Source: Dehalococcoidia bacterium (GTDB lineage Bacteria > Chloroflexota > Dehalococcoidia > Bin125). Taken from it: a stretch of DNA of 64,000 bases. Below, in pieces: positions 33,762 to 42,930 of the stretch. The stretch's first letter is position 1; every line of letters starts with the position of its first letter. The stretch covers positions 186,001 to 250,000 of the forward strand of contig JAJDTU010000005.1 of assembly GCA_022826965.1 (NCBI GenBank). The letters run 5' to 3'. The position numbers and the translations under genes were made by a program. A model generated the notes under the pieces. It worked only from the letters and a program-made list of their open reading frames with translations. It was not told the origin of the DNA and did not search any database.

Positions 33762-36644
33762 TTGGCAGAACGCACTCGTCCATCCGCCCGCACCACGATT
33801 GAAGCGGCTCAGCGAGCCAGCACCGACCGACGTCTGGTCGATGCCCCGCTGGCCGCAGACGTGCGCCTGCTCAGCAGTCAACTGGGCAACACGATTCGTC
33901 GGGTTGACGGCGAGGAAGTCTTCAACGCCGTCGAAGAGCTGAGAGGCCTCGCTCAGCGGCGTCGCGGAGTGCGGCGAGAGCCCGAACCCCAGCTCACGGC
34001 CGAGATCGCGAAGCTCGTGAAGAGCTGGCCGCTGTGGTTGGCGGCGGAGGTTGGCAACGCCTTCCTCACCTACTTCCTGCTCACGAACACGGCTGAAGAG
34101 ACTCACCGCATTCGGCGGCGACGGCTGCGCTCGTCCAATTCGCATGCGGCGCCGCGATCGATCCCGGCGGTGGTCGAGCAGCTGCTCTCGCAAGGCGTCA
34201 ACGAGGACACCATTCGCTCTCAGGCATCCGGCATACACCTGCAACCGGTCTTCACCGCTCATCCGACCGAGTCGCAAAGGCTGACCATGCTCGGCACGCT
34301 GCAGGACGTGCATCGGCTGCTGCTGGAGCGTGAACAGGCGATTCCCTCGGAGTTGGAGGAGATCGACTCCGCTCTGCGCATGCACATCGAGGGGCTCTGG
34401 CAAGCGGATCACTTGCGCTACCGGCGGCCTACCGTGCTCGAGGAGTCACGCCTGTTGCTGCGGACGTTTGAGACCACGCTCTGGGACGCCGTTCCGGAGG
34501 TCACCCGTCGCTTCCGCCGAGCCACCGGCGTGCAGCCCGAGGACGCCCCGGCGCCAATCTTGCTTGGTTCATGGATGGGCGGCGACGCCGACGGCAATCC
34601 GAATGTGACACCGGACCTGACCTGGCAGACCGCACTGACGATGCGGGCAACCGTGTTGCGCTTACACCTCGGCGCGGTTCGTGCCATGGATTCGATGCTG
34701 CCCCATTCGGTACGACGGGTTGCGGCGTCTTCGCGCCTGGAGGACTCACTGCAACGCGACGCGCGCCGAATGCCGCGAGTACACGACCGCCTCGAGCGTC
34801 GCAACGCCGCAGAGCGATATCGACACAAAATTCGCTACATGGCGGCGCGACTTCAGGCAACGCTCGAGGCCGACTACGCCCTGCTCGACACCCGCGCGGC
34901 AAGTATCCACGACTCGAGATTGACCACAACCGAGCCGGACGGCGTTCCCTACGATTCCGTCGGCGATTATGTCGAGGACCTGGAAGCGATCGCGGAGAGC
35001 TTACGACTGCACGGCGCCGACTCCGGGGCCGAAACGGTCGTGCAGCCGCTCATCGATCGGGCGAAGTCGTTCGGTTTCCACCTGGCCACGCTCGACATCC
35101 GCGACCACGCCGCGCAGTTCCACGCCGCGGCCGATGCGGTACTGAAGGGACTCGACATCCAGCCGCCCGGCGGCAGCTACCTGCAGTTGAGTCCGGATCA
35201 GCAGGAAGAATTCCTGGCCGGCGAGCTCGATCGGGACTACTTCCCGGTCGGCCACGCGATGTCGACTCATGACGATGACACGCTGCGTCGGTTCCGTACC
35301 GCTCGACGGATCCAGCGAATCTGTGGCGAGGAAGCCGTGCAGACGTGCATCGTCTCGATGGCTTCGACGGCCGCCGACGTGCTCGCGCCGGTGCTGGTCG
35401 CCAGACAGGCGGGCCTCAACGACATTGGGCTTCGCGCTCCCGGAGGTGGCATACGTATCGCGCCGCTGTTCGAGCGTGTTCCCGACCTAGACCTCGGCCC
35501 GTCGGTCCTGCGCTCGTTGTTCAAACACGGCGCATATCGACGGCACCTGAAGGCGCACGGCGATCTGCAGGAGGTGATGGTCGGATATTCGGACTCGGCC
35601 AAGGATGCCGGTGTGTTGCCCTCGCTCTGGGGCCTGTATCGAGCCCAGGACGCAATGCACGAGGTCGCCCGCGAGGCGGGCATCGACTTGATGTTCTTCC
35701 ACGGTCGGGGCGGGACGGTCAGTCGTGGCGGCGGACCGTCCCACGACGCGATTCTCGCCCTGCCCCCGCACACGACCGAGGGCGGGATCAAGTTCACCGA
35801 GCAAGGCGAGATGATCCAGTTCACGTACGGGATGCCCGGACTGGCAACGTGGAATCTCGAGCAGACGCTCGCCGCTGCGGTCGTCAAGCGCTTTGATCAC
35901 GATCACAGCGACGCCCCGGATGCCGAGCGCGAGCGCTATCACGCAGTGATGGATGAGCTGGCCGAGAGTGCCGAACGCGCGTATCGCTCGCAGGTCGTAG
36001 ACGACGCCGATCTGCATGCGTACTTCCAGCGAGTCACACCGATCGGGATGCTGGGCAATCTCGCGATCGGCTCTCGGCCGACCTTCCGCCCCGGATCCGA
36101 CGCCAGCCTGACATCGCTGAGAGCCATCCCCTGGGTGTTCGCCTGGATGCAGACGCGCCACGTGATCACCGGTTGGATGGGCGTCGGCACGGCACTGGAA
36201 CAGTTCGTTCAGAAGCATGGGCAGGCCGGCGAGTCGCTGCTGCGCGACATGCGCGACCACTGGCCGTTCTTCACCACGCTGCTCTCAAACGTCGAAATGG
36301 TGCTGGCCAAGGCCGACTTCGATGTCGCGGAACACTACGCCCGCACGCTTGGAGACGGCAACCGCGACCTCAGTACCTTTGGGCGCCTCAGCGAGGAGTA
36401 CCAGAGAACGGTACGGATGGTGAATCGACTGTCCGACCAGGAGCGGCTGCTCGACGGTACTCCGGTCTTGCAGCGTTCAATCGACCTGCGCAACCCGTAC
36501 GTAGACGCGTTGAGCTTCCTGCAGGTGGAGCTGCTCAGCCGGATCCGCGATCTACCGGAGGGCGATCCCGAGTACGCCGACACACTCGAAGCCATTCTGC
36601 GCAGCGTCAACGGCGTCGCCGCCGGCCTGCGCAATACCGGCTAG
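33762..36644 (+). CDS. ppc: Phosphoenolpyruvate carboxylase
   Basis: A 960-residue PEPC that makes oxaloacetate from PEP and bicarbonate. Active-site motifs: FTAHPTE with His167, GSWMGGDADGNPNVT, GYSDSAKDAG, and FFHGRGGTVSRGGGPSH with His647. The C-terminus NTG matches the family end. I place the start at a TTG at 33762 because an excellent GGAGG lies 7 bases upstream and no ATG or GTG is in frame there; the 298-codon frame before it is the antisense of the S9 gene. It replenishes the TCA cycle encoded at 20.7-25.7 kb. Confidence 0.94.
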   Translation: MAERTRPSARTTIEAAQRASTDRRLVDAPLAADVRLLSSQLGNTIRRVDGEEVFNAVEELRGLAQRRRGVRREPEPQLTAEIAKLVKSWPLWLAAEVGNAFLTYFLLTNTAEETHRIRRRRLRSSNSHAAPRSIPAVVEQLLSQGVNEDTIRSQASGIHLQPVFTAHPTESQRLTMLGTLQDVHRLLLEREQAIPSELEEIDSALRMHIEGLWQADHLRYRRPTVLEESRLLLRTFETTLWDAVPEVTRRFRRATGVQPEDAPAPILLGSWMGGDADGNPNVTPDLTWQTALTMRATVLRLHLGAVRAMDSMLPHSVRRVAASSRLEDSLQRDARRMPRVHDRLERRNAAERYRHKIRYMAARLQATLEADYALLDTRAASIHDSRLTTTEPDGVPYDSVGDYVEDLEAIAESLRLHGADSGAETVVQPLIDRAKSFGFHLATLDIRDHAAQFHAAADAVLKGLDIQPPGGSYLQLSPDQQEEFLAGELDRDYFPVGHAMSTHDDDTLRRFRTARRIQRICGEEAVQTCIVSMASTAADVLAPVLVARQAGLNDIGLRAPGGGIRIAPLFERVPDLDLGPSVLRSLFKHGAYRRHLKAHGDLQEVMVGYSDSAKDAGVLPSLWGLYRAQDAMHEVAREAGIDLMFFHGRGGTVSRGGGPSHDAILALPPHTTEGGIKFTEQGEMIQFTYGMPGLATWNLEQTLAAAVVKRFDHDHSDAPDAERERYHAVMDELAESAERAYRSQVVDDADLHAYFQRVTPIGMLGNLAIGSRPTFRPGSDASLTSLRAIPWVFAWMQTRHVITGWMGVGTALEQFVQKHGQAGESLLRDMRDHWPFFTTLLSNVEMVLAKADFDVAEHYARTLGDGNRDLSTFGRLSEEYQRTVRMVNRLSDQERLLDGTPVLQRSIDLRNPYVDALSFLQVELLSRIRDLPEGDPEYADTLEAILRSVNGVAAGLRNTG

Positions 36645-36652
36645 CAGCTTCC

Positions 36653-37111
36653 TTAAGAGACCACTTCCCAGTGGACCAGGGTGAACGGCTCGACCTCGTC
36701 GCTGCCCTCGTGATCCTCGAACACCGGGCGAACTTCCGCGCCGATCTCGACTGTCTGCATCGGGTCCCCGACGAGGTTGCCGACCATGCGGACGTTCTCG
36801 TGGTTGGGTAGTTCGACCAGGACAACGAGGTAGGGGCACGAGTCTTGCAGCGCGGGATGGACCGGGTGCCAGACTCGCTCCCACGAGTAGATGCGTCCGT
36901 TCCCCTCAACCTCTCGCCAGCCCAGATCGAAGCTGTGGCAAATGTGGCAGACCCACTCGGGGCCAAACTGGGGACGGTCGCACGTGTGGCAGTGCTGGAC
37001 AAACAACTTGTGCCGCTTGAGGCCCTCCCAATATTCGGTGTCGAGCCCGTCAACGGCGGGAGCAGGCGCGGGCATACCCTCGCCGAGGTAGTACCTGGCT
37101 GGATTCGCCAT
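36653..37111 (-). CDS. DUF35 zinc-ribbon/OB-fold protein, partner of thiolase-like enzyme
   Basis: A 152-residue DUF35 protein. The N-terminal helix HKLFVQHCHTC leads into a rubredoxin-like zinc ribbon with four Cys (CHTC and CHIC, about 12 residues apart), followed by an OB fold with YSWERVWHPVHPAL. DUF35 proteins pair with thiolase-like enzymes and present acyl-CoA to them. The start overlaps the stop of the thiolase-like gene by one base (TAATG), so the two are coupled. It converges on ppc. Confidence 0.92.
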   Translation of the reverse strand: MANPARYYLGEGMPAPAPAVDGLDTEYWEGLKRHKLFVQHCHTCDRPQFGPEWVCHICHSFDLGWREVEGNGRIYSWERVWHPVHPALQDSCPYLVVLVELPNHENVRMVGNLVGDPMQTVEIGAEVRPVFEDHEGSDEVEPFTLVHWEVVS

Positions 37112-38292
37112 TAGAGCACCGCCTCAGAACCGACGATCATGTCGGAGACCGGGGTCACCATCGGACCCGACGCGACCAGTGACACGTTCACGTCGTCGAC
37201 CTGGTTGCAGGACTCGCCGCGTACCTGACGCACGGCCTCAATGTTCAGCTCCAGACCGTGCATGTAGCACTCGGCCAGGTTGCCGCCGCTCGTGTTGATC
37301 GGCATCTTGCCGCTCGGCGCGATCAGGTTGTCGAACGTGATGAACTCGTTGGCCTCTTCGTAGCTTGTCAGCCCGTGTTCGATGATGCTCATCACGACGC
37401 CGCCGGTGAAGTTCTCGTAGACCTGTGCTACGTCGACCTCTTCCGGCTTGACCTGCGCCATGTCGTACATGCGCGGCGCCACCGTCTTGAAGTTGGACGT
37501 CGCATAGTCGGTCGCGTTGTGCGAACCCGAGCCGGCCCGATTGCCCGAGCCGACCGCGCCGCCGAGGAAGTAGACCGGCGTCTTGGCGTAGTCCTTGGCC
37601 CGATCGGCCGAGACGAAGATCATCGCCGCTGCGCCGTCGTTCTCCTGGCAGCAGTCGAACAGGTGGAAGGGCTCAACGATCCAGCGGGACTGGTCGTAGT
37701 CCTCGGGAGTCAACGGTCGCCCGTACATGACCGCGCGCGGATTGTTCTGCGCGTGGTGGTACGACGCCAGCGAGCACGCTTTGAGCGTGTCCTGCGTGAT
37801 CCCGTGGTCCTCGTACAGTCGGTGGATACGCATGGCGAACGACTGCGCTGGCGACATCAGTCCGTACGGCGCCGTGTAGGCCTGGTCGCCACGCACATGC
37901 GGCACGCGAGCGCCCTGGCCAAAGCGTCCAAACTGCCCCTGCGCCAGACCGCGGAAGACGACCACGGTGTCGGCCAGTCCAGTCGCCACCGCCGACGCTG
38001 CGTGGGCGCAGGCGGCCGATCCGCCGCCGCCGCCGCCGCCCCACTCCATGTTGGAGAAGCGCAGGTCCTCGATGTCGAGCGCCGCCGCGATCCGCGACGG
38101 GTCGTTGCGGTCGTTCGAGTACGAGGCAAAGCCGTCAATCTCACGCGGGTCAATCCCGGCGTCGGCGCTGGCCTTGAGGATGGCCTCGATCACCAGCTTG
38201 AACTCCGCATCCGGCGAGCGTCCCCGCTTGTAGTACGTCGTCTCACCGACGCCGATAATGGCTACTTCCCCGCGCATTGTGCGGTTACCCAT
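37111..38292 (-). CDS. Thiolase-like (SCP2/Ltp-type) acyl-CoA enzyme
   Basis: A 393-residue thiolase-fold protein of the lipid-transfer-protein branch. It starts MRGEVAIIGVGETTYYKR and has a poly-Gly stretch then SAACAHAASAVATGLAD. The C-terminal block INTSGGNLAECYMHG replaces the GGxxxxGHP motif of true thiolases, so the usual catalytic His of that motif is missing. Similar proteins with a DUF35 partner include retro-aldolases of steroid side-chain breakdown (Ltp2 type), so cleavage of beta-hydroxyacyl-CoA is as likely as thiolysis. AGGA lies 9 bases before ATG 38292. Confidence 0.87.
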   Translation of the reverse strand: MGNRTMRGEVAIIGVGETTYYKRGRSPDAEFKLVIEAILKASADAGIDPREIDGFASYSNDRNDPSRIAAALDIEDLRFSNMEWGGGGGGGSAACAHAASAVATGLADTVVVFRGLAQGQFGRFGQGARVPHVRGDQAYTAPYGLMSPAQSFAMRIHRLYEDHGITQDTLKACSLASYHHAQNNPRAVMYGRPLTPEDYDQSRWIVEPFHLFDCCQENDGAAAMIFVSADRAKDYAKTPVYFLGGAVGSGNRAGSGSHNATDYATSNFKTVAPRMYDMAQVKPEEVDVAQVYENFTGGVVMSIIEHGLTSYEEANEFITFDNLIAPSGKMPINTSGGNLAECYMHGLELNIEAVRQVRGESCNQVDDVNVSLVASGPMVTPVSDMIVGSEAVL

Positions 38293-38309
38293 CTCTCTTG
38301 TCCTTCCCT

Positions 38310-38330
38310 GCGCATGGACTGGACATGCGC
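38310..38330. promoter_or_regulatory. Inverted repeat upstream of the thiolase-like gene
   Basis: Arms GCGCATG and CATGCGC (7 bp, perfect) flank a 7-base spacer. The site lies 18-38 bases upstream of the ATG at 38292, where an operator or a leader hairpin would sit. Confidence 0.4.
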
Positions 38331-38357
38331 GCCGACTGTTGAACCAACCCGTGATCG

Positions 38358-38383
38358 AAACTGCGGGCCTTCGCGCGCAGTTT
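38358..38383 (-). terminator. Candidate terminator after the fused CoA-transferase gene
   Basis: Arms AAACTGCG and CGCAGTTT (8 bp, perfect) flank a 10-base loop rich in G and C. On the minus strand the 3' arm ends in TTT. It lies 57 bases past the CoA-transferase stop at 38440 and before the thiolase gene. No long T-run follows, so a regulatory hairpin is an alternative. Confidence 0.45.
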
Positions 38384-38439
38384 ACTTGATGTTCGAGCGA
38401 AATCCGTTCTCCACATGCGGCTATCGCCCCCTACTGCCC

Positions 38440-40917
38440 CTATTGCAAAGCGCCCGCGACGAGCGCCTCGCTGATCTCATCGTCCGGCACCGAAAGGATC
38501 TCCGAAAGCACGTAGTGCGTGTGCTCGCCGATCGCCGGAGCGGCGCGTCGCAGCCGGGCCGTCCCGCCGGAGAACCTGGTGACCAGACCGTCGTATGGGG
38601 TCGGGCCCATCACCGAATGGTCGAGCGTGACGAAGAACTCGCGATGCGTGAGTTGTGGATCCTCGTACAAGTCCGAGGGCCACTCGACTATCGAAGCGGG
38701 CACGCCGGCGGCGGTGAGCGCTTCCACGACTGCGTCGGCGGTCTGCGGCGCGCACCAGCCGGCAATCGCTGTCTCGATGTCGGCCTTCGCTGCGATCCGG
38801 GTCGAAAGATCGTCGTACTCGCTTCCTGACCAGTTCTCGAGGTCCGCCGCATCTCGCAGCGCCTGCCACTGCTCAGCGGTTTCGGTCGCGATCGCCACGT
38901 AGCGTTCCTCGTCGCCGACGCGGAAGACGCCGTTGGGTGCGGCGTATAGCGAACCATGGCCCGGAGCATCGGCGACTCGCCCGTTCTCGATGTAGTCGAG
39001 CAACAGCGGGGCGTTGAAGTGGATCCCCGCCTCGGTCTGTGCGAGATCGATGTACTGGCCCTTGCCCGTGAGGTCGCGATAGCGGATCGCCGCGGCGAGC
39101 GTGCCGGAACCAAAGCGAGGGTTGATGAAGTCGGTGTACGCACCCCACGTGCCGGCCGGCTGTCGGTCCGGCCATCCGGTGATCCTGTGCAGGCCGGACA
39201 GGCAGGCGCCCTGCAACCCAAATCCTGCGTAACTGGACTCGGGACCCCACTGACCTCGCAAGCAGGTGGAAAGCATGATGATCTCAGGACGCTCCTGGCT
39301 CAGCGTGGCGTAGTCGAGACCGAAGCGCTTCAGCGTGCCGGGCGTGAATGATTCCACTACGACGTCTGCCCAGTCGACCAGTTGTCTGGCATAGCTCAGA
39401 CCCTGCTCGGTGTCGAGCCGGAGCGCGATGCCGAGTTTGGACGAGTTGAAGTTGGCCATGAACTGCGCGCGGTCGAGCCCGGGCTGGTTGTCCTTGAACG
39501 GCGGCGCCAAACGCAGCACGTCGGGCCGCGTCGCCGATTCGATGTGGACCACCGTTGCGCCATGATCGGCCATCGACTTCGAGATCAGTGGCCCGACACC
39601 GACCCAGGCGAAATCGGCGATCTTGACGCCGGACAGCGCGCCGCCGTCAACGCCGCGCACGCCGTTGGACGAGATCGGTGTCCGCGCCGCTCGCTTCGGC
39701 GCTCGTCCAATGTCGGCCAACAGGTGCTGGTCCTGTCCCAGCGTCGGAGCCGGACGGACCAGTTGTAGGGGGGTCTCGGACAGCTTGGCGAAGGGTCCGG
39801 GGTAGCGTTTGCCTTCCAGCTCCACCCAGTAGTCGCGCGCTTCGAGGTGCTTGTCGGCGGCGATATCTTCGACCGTGTAGAGCGGAGCCAGCATGAAGCC
39901 GTCCTTCACGGCTCGCGCGTAACACTCGGCCATCGTCCGCTTCGCCACGAAGCTGTGCAGCGCTTCATTGGCGAGCGCCATCATCCGACCTGCTTCTGCC
40001 GGATCCTCCATGGCAGCGCGACCGAGATCGGCGGCCCATTCGTCAATGTCGGCTCCTTCGAGTTCACCGCTCAACTCGCCGGATTCGGCGATCCACTTCA
40101 TCACTTTGGTCGAGTGCCGCAGACCCAGTCCGCCGGGGACGATGCTGAACGTGATGTAACCGTCCGCGCACGGATGGATGGGGAACACAGCGGGGCCCTC
40201 CAGGACACCCACGGCGCGGTCCGCGCATGTGCCGGGAGGGTCTCCGCCGGTGTTGGGCGGAAAGCCGGTGGCGTGCATCAGCGTCCACACGATCGCCGCC
40301 TGCATCGACACATCCAGGTGCTGTCCCCGTCCCGACAGGTCACGCTCGCGCAGCGCGATCGCCGTGTCGGCTGCGGCCTGTACTCCGGCATGGATGGCCG
40401 CCTGTGGAAACCCCACCGGCACCGGCGGACGGTCGCCTTCGCCCTGCAGGCCGACCAGGCCGCCGGCCGATTCAATCGTCAGTTCGGTCGCCGGCCGGTC
40501 GGCCCACGGCCCGTCCTGCCCGTAGGGCGTGACGGAGACATAGATCAGATCGGGATGCTCCCCGTTGACATCGTCGTAGCTCAACCCCCAGTCGGCCATC
40601 GTCCCTGGATCGAACGACTCGATCAGCACATCGGCAGTGCCGAGCAATGCCCGGAAGTCGGCACGACCCTGTTCGTTGTCGAGGTCGATGATCACGCTGC
40701 GCTTGCCCAGCCCCATCGCGGCCCAATAGAGCGAGCGAGCCGGTTCCTCGTCGCTAAACGGAGCCAGATTGCGCGACGGCGTGCCCCAGGGCGGCTCGAC
40801 CTTGATCACCTCGGCGCCCATGTCTGCCAGCACGCGACCGGCCATTTCCGATCTCGATGTCGCAAGATCCAGTACTCGCACCCCGCCCAACAACGTGTCC
40901 GAGACCTCAGTCGTCAT
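38440..40917 (-). CDS. Fused two-domain class III (CaiB/BaiF) CoA-transferase
   Basis: An 825-residue protein made of two complete CaiB/BaiF modules, about residues 10-405 and 432-820. Family members are usually about 400 residues and work as interlocked dimers. Each module has the N-terminal motif (VLDLATSRSEMAGRVLADMGAEVIK; IADFAWVGVGPLISKSMADHGA, each seen in part) and a catalytic Asp: Asp202 in GQHLDVSMQ and Asp624 in GQYIDLAQTE. Both sites thus look active, or one is structural. GGAGGAG lies 5 bases before ATG 40917. The CoA donor and acceptor are unknown. Confidence 0.92.
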   Translation of the reverse strand: MTTEVSDTLLGGVRVLDLATSRSEMAGRVLADMGAEVIKVEPPWGTPSRNLAPFSDEEPARSLYWAAMGLGKRSVIIDLDNEQGRADFRALLGTADVLIESFDPGTMADWGLSYDDVNGEHPDLIYVSVTPYGQDGPWADRPATELTIESAGGLVGLQGEGDRPPVPVGFPQAAIHAGVQAAADTAIALRERDLSGRGQHLDVSMQAAIVWTLMHATGFPPNTGGDPPGTCADRAVGVLEGPAVFPIHPCADGYITFSIVPGGLGLRHSTKVMKWIAESGELSGELEGADIDEWAADLGRAAMEDPAEAGRMMALANEALHSFVAKRTMAECYARAVKDGFMLAPLYTVEDIAADKHLEARDYWVELEGKRYPGPFAKLSETPLQLVRPAPTLGQDQHLLADIGRAPKRAARTPISSNGVRGVDGGALSGVKIADFAWVGVGPLISKSMADHGATVVHIESATRPDVLRLAPPFKDNQPGLDRAQFMANFNSSKLGIALRLDTEQGLSYARQLVDWADVVVESFTPGTLKRFGLDYATLSQERPEIIMLSTCLRGQWGPESSYAGFGLQGACLSGLHRITGWPDRQPAGTWGAYTDFINPRFGSGTLAAAIRYRDLTGKGQYIDLAQTEAGIHFNAPLLLDYIENGRVADAPGHGSLYAAPNGVFRVGDEERYVAIATETAEQWQALRDAADLENWSGSEYDDLSTRIAAKADIETAIAGWCAPQTADAVVEALTAAGVPASIVEWPSDLYEDPQLTHREFFVTLDHSVMGPTPYDGLVTRFSGGTARLRRAAPAIGEHTHYVLSEILSVPDDEISEALVAGALQ

Positions 40918-41008
40918 TCCGCTCCTCCGATCTGCCCAACTCGAACCATCTCACGCCGCGTTACAGACGTGGACGAACGCTGCCAGTCAAGATACCGAAG
41001 CATGCCGT

Positions 41009-41239
41009 CTAGAGAACCAGGAACATCCTGATCAGCACGGAGAAAACGCCGAAAATCAGCAGACCCGCCAGGATCCACCAGAGCAGACGCGGCGCATCCT
41101 CGCGCGGTTCGTTCGCCCGGTTGTCGTGGTCGATCCAGTGCGCATGACGTTCCGGCGGCGGCCGGCGGCGGCGCGCCCCGGGCGAATCCGGCGCGGGCGG
41201 CGGCCAGACCTCTCCGCCGTTGCCATGGGATTCCACCAT
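41009..41239 (-). CDS. Small tail-anchored membrane protein
   Basis: A 76-residue protein of unknown function. The first 50 residues are rich in Pro and Arg (ARRRRPPPERH). One membrane segment lies at the very C-terminus (LLWWILAGLLIFGVFSVLIR), leaving only a few residues beyond. The ATG at 41239 follows GAGGAG. The layout suggests a cytosolic basic domain held to the membrane by its tail. It precedes the fused CoA-transferase stop-to-start space only loosely (91 bases), so co-function is not implied. Confidence 0.65.
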   Translation of the reverse strand: MVESHGNGGEVWPPPAPDSPGARRRRPPPERHAHWIDHDNRANEPREDAPRLLWWILAGLLIFGVFSVLIRMFLVL

Positions 41240-41353
41240 GTTCGGCTCCTCGCTCGCCGTCCGTACGGACCTGTGAGGTCAGTCTAGCCAGCGCGACAGC
41301 GATAGCCGGTCGCTTGAACCCTGCGCATAGTCAGAGCTGCGACTAACCTTTGC

Positions 41354-42265
41354 GTGAGCAGATATCAGGAACCGGAGTCTCCCGTGGCCCGCATCCTTGT
41401 CACCTCCACGCTCGCGCGAGACGGCAAGTCGGTTGTTGCCGCGGGGCTCGCGGCCGCGCTGCGAGCGAGTGGCGCAACAGTCAGACTCGCGCGAGTGGAC
41501 GACGGCGATTCCGCCGCATCCGACGCCCGCCAGTTCTCGCGAGTCAGCGGCGTACGCACGGCTGCAGAGCCCGTCGCCGTGTCCGACATCCCGAACGACA
41601 CGGAGCACGTGCTGATTGAGGCATCCTCGGCAGCAGGGGTTGACGCCGATCGAACCGTACTCGTCGTTCGACATGGCGAGGCCGACGACGACACGGTTGC
41701 TCGCGCACTGTCCGAGATACAGCCCGATGCGGTGGTTGTGAACGGCGTGGCGGAGCATGGCGGGCCTGCGGCGGCGGCTCGGATCGCAGAACTCGGTGGC
41801 AACGCCATCGCCGCCATTCCGCAGGATCGACAGCTCGCGGCGCCCACAGTACGTGACATCGCTCCCGCCGTAGAGGGTGAGCTTTCCGGCGAGGAAGACC
41901 TGTTCGACGAGGCGGCGCGGGACTTGGTGATCGGTCCGGTCAGCGCCCACGAAGGCATGGACTACTTCCGCAAGTACCCGGACAAGACCCTGATCACTAG
42001 GCACGACCGGATCGACATCGCGCTGGGCGCCCTCGACTACGAGCCGCTCTGCCTGATCCTCGCCGGCGGCGAGCCAACCTTGCCCTACGTAGCCCAGCGC
42101 GCGGAACGCGAGTCGTTTGCCCTGATCACCACATCGCAGACCACGCTGCAAGCGGTCGAATCGATCGGGCCGCTGTACGGAAACTCCGCATTCATTGGTG
42201 AGCGGAAGCTGGCCACCGCGATCGAGCTCGTCTCGGCCAACGTCCCGACCCAGGTGCTCGCTTAG
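41354..42265 (+). CDS. BioD-like P-loop plus DRTGG-domain protein
   Basis: A 303-residue protein like the N-terminal part of some phosphotransacetylases. Residues 12-170 form a dethiobiotin-synthetase-like P-loop ATPase with TSTLARDGKSVVAAGLAAAL as a Walker A variant. Residues about 190-300 form a DRTGG domain (LCLILAGGEPTLPYVAQRA). The acetyltransferase domain itself is absent. Such stand-alone proteins are thought to be regulatory. A GTG start at 41354 is used, 4 bases after TAACCT, with no Shine-Dalgarno site. Its stop overlaps the convergent methyltransferase by four bases. Confidence 0.75.
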   Translation: MSRYQEPESPVARILVTSTLARDGKSVVAAGLAAALRASGATVRLARVDDGDSAASDARQFSRVSGVRTAAEPVAVSDIPNDTEHVLIEASSAAGVDADRTVLVVRHGEADDDTVARALSEIQPDAVVVNGVAEHGGPAAAARIAELGGNAIAAIPQDRQLAAPTVRDIAPAVEGELSGEEDLFDEAARDLVIGPVSAHEGMDYFRKYPDKTLITRHDRIDIALGALDYEPLCLILAGGEPTLPYVAQRAERESFALITTSQTTLQAVESIGPLYGNSAFIGERKLATAIELVSANVPTQVLA

Positions 42266-42924
42266 AGCTTCCTCAGCAACGTGACGCCGTCGCCGACGGT
42301 GAGTTGCACGGAATCGACTCGTGGATCGTCTGTCACGCGCCGGTTGAAAGCATCGATCGCCCGCGTGTCCGGATCTCTGGCATCGCGATCTGCGACTTCT
42401 CCGCCCCACAGCGTGTTGTCGACGGCGATGAGTCCCCCGCCGCGCAGCAGCGCCAGTACGCCTTCGAGGTAGCTCCAGATCGGCTCCTTGTCTGCGTCGA
42501 TGAACGCGAAGTCGAAGAAGCCGGCTCCTTCGCCACGCAACTGCGCGAGCGTGTCGAGCGCCGGCCCCAGCCGCAGATCGATCTTGTGACGGACACCGGC
42601 TTCGGACCAGTAGCGGCGCGCGATCGATGTCCACTCATCGCTCAGATCACAAGCCACGAGCCGACCGTCCTCAGGAAGAGCCTGCGCCACAGCCAGCGCC
42701 GATGCACCGGTGAAGGTGCCGATCTCGAGGGCGCGACGCGCCCCAGTCAGGCGCACGAGCCAGCCAAGCAGACGAGCCTGATCAGCGCCGATTTGCATAC
42801 CGCCGGCGGGCATGCTCGACGTCTCTTCTCGAAGCCGGCGCCAGACTTCGTCTTCCCTCGTCGACGCTTCTTCGATGTACTCCGCCAACTCAACGGTGAC
42901 TGAGACGGTCCTGATAGAAGTCAT
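42262..42924 (-). CDS. Class I SAM-dependent O-methyltransferase (caffeoyl-CoA OMT-like)
   Basis: A 220-residue metal-dependent O-methyltransferase. SAM is bound by ALEIGTFTGASALAVAQAL; the metal-binding Asp lies in FDFAFIDADKEPIW, followed by GGGLIAVDNTLWGGEV. The family methylates catechol-type substrates. The start is ATG 42924; TACAGT ends 6 bases upstream and there is no ribosome site, so the mRNA is probably leaderless. A longer upstream frame overlaps the HU promoter and is rejected. Confidence 0.9.
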   Translation of the reverse strand: MTSIRTVSVTVELAEYIEEASTREDEVWRRLREETSSMPAGGMQIGADQARLLGWLVRLTGARRALEIGTFTGASALAVAQALPEDGRLVACDLSDEWTSIARRYWSEAGVRHKIDLRLGPALDTLAQLRGEGAGFFDFAFIDADKEPIWSYLEGVLALLRGGGLIAVDNTLWGGEVADRDARDPDTRAIDAFNRRVTDDPRVDSVQLTVGDGVTLLRKL

Positions 42925-42930
42925 GGTTGA

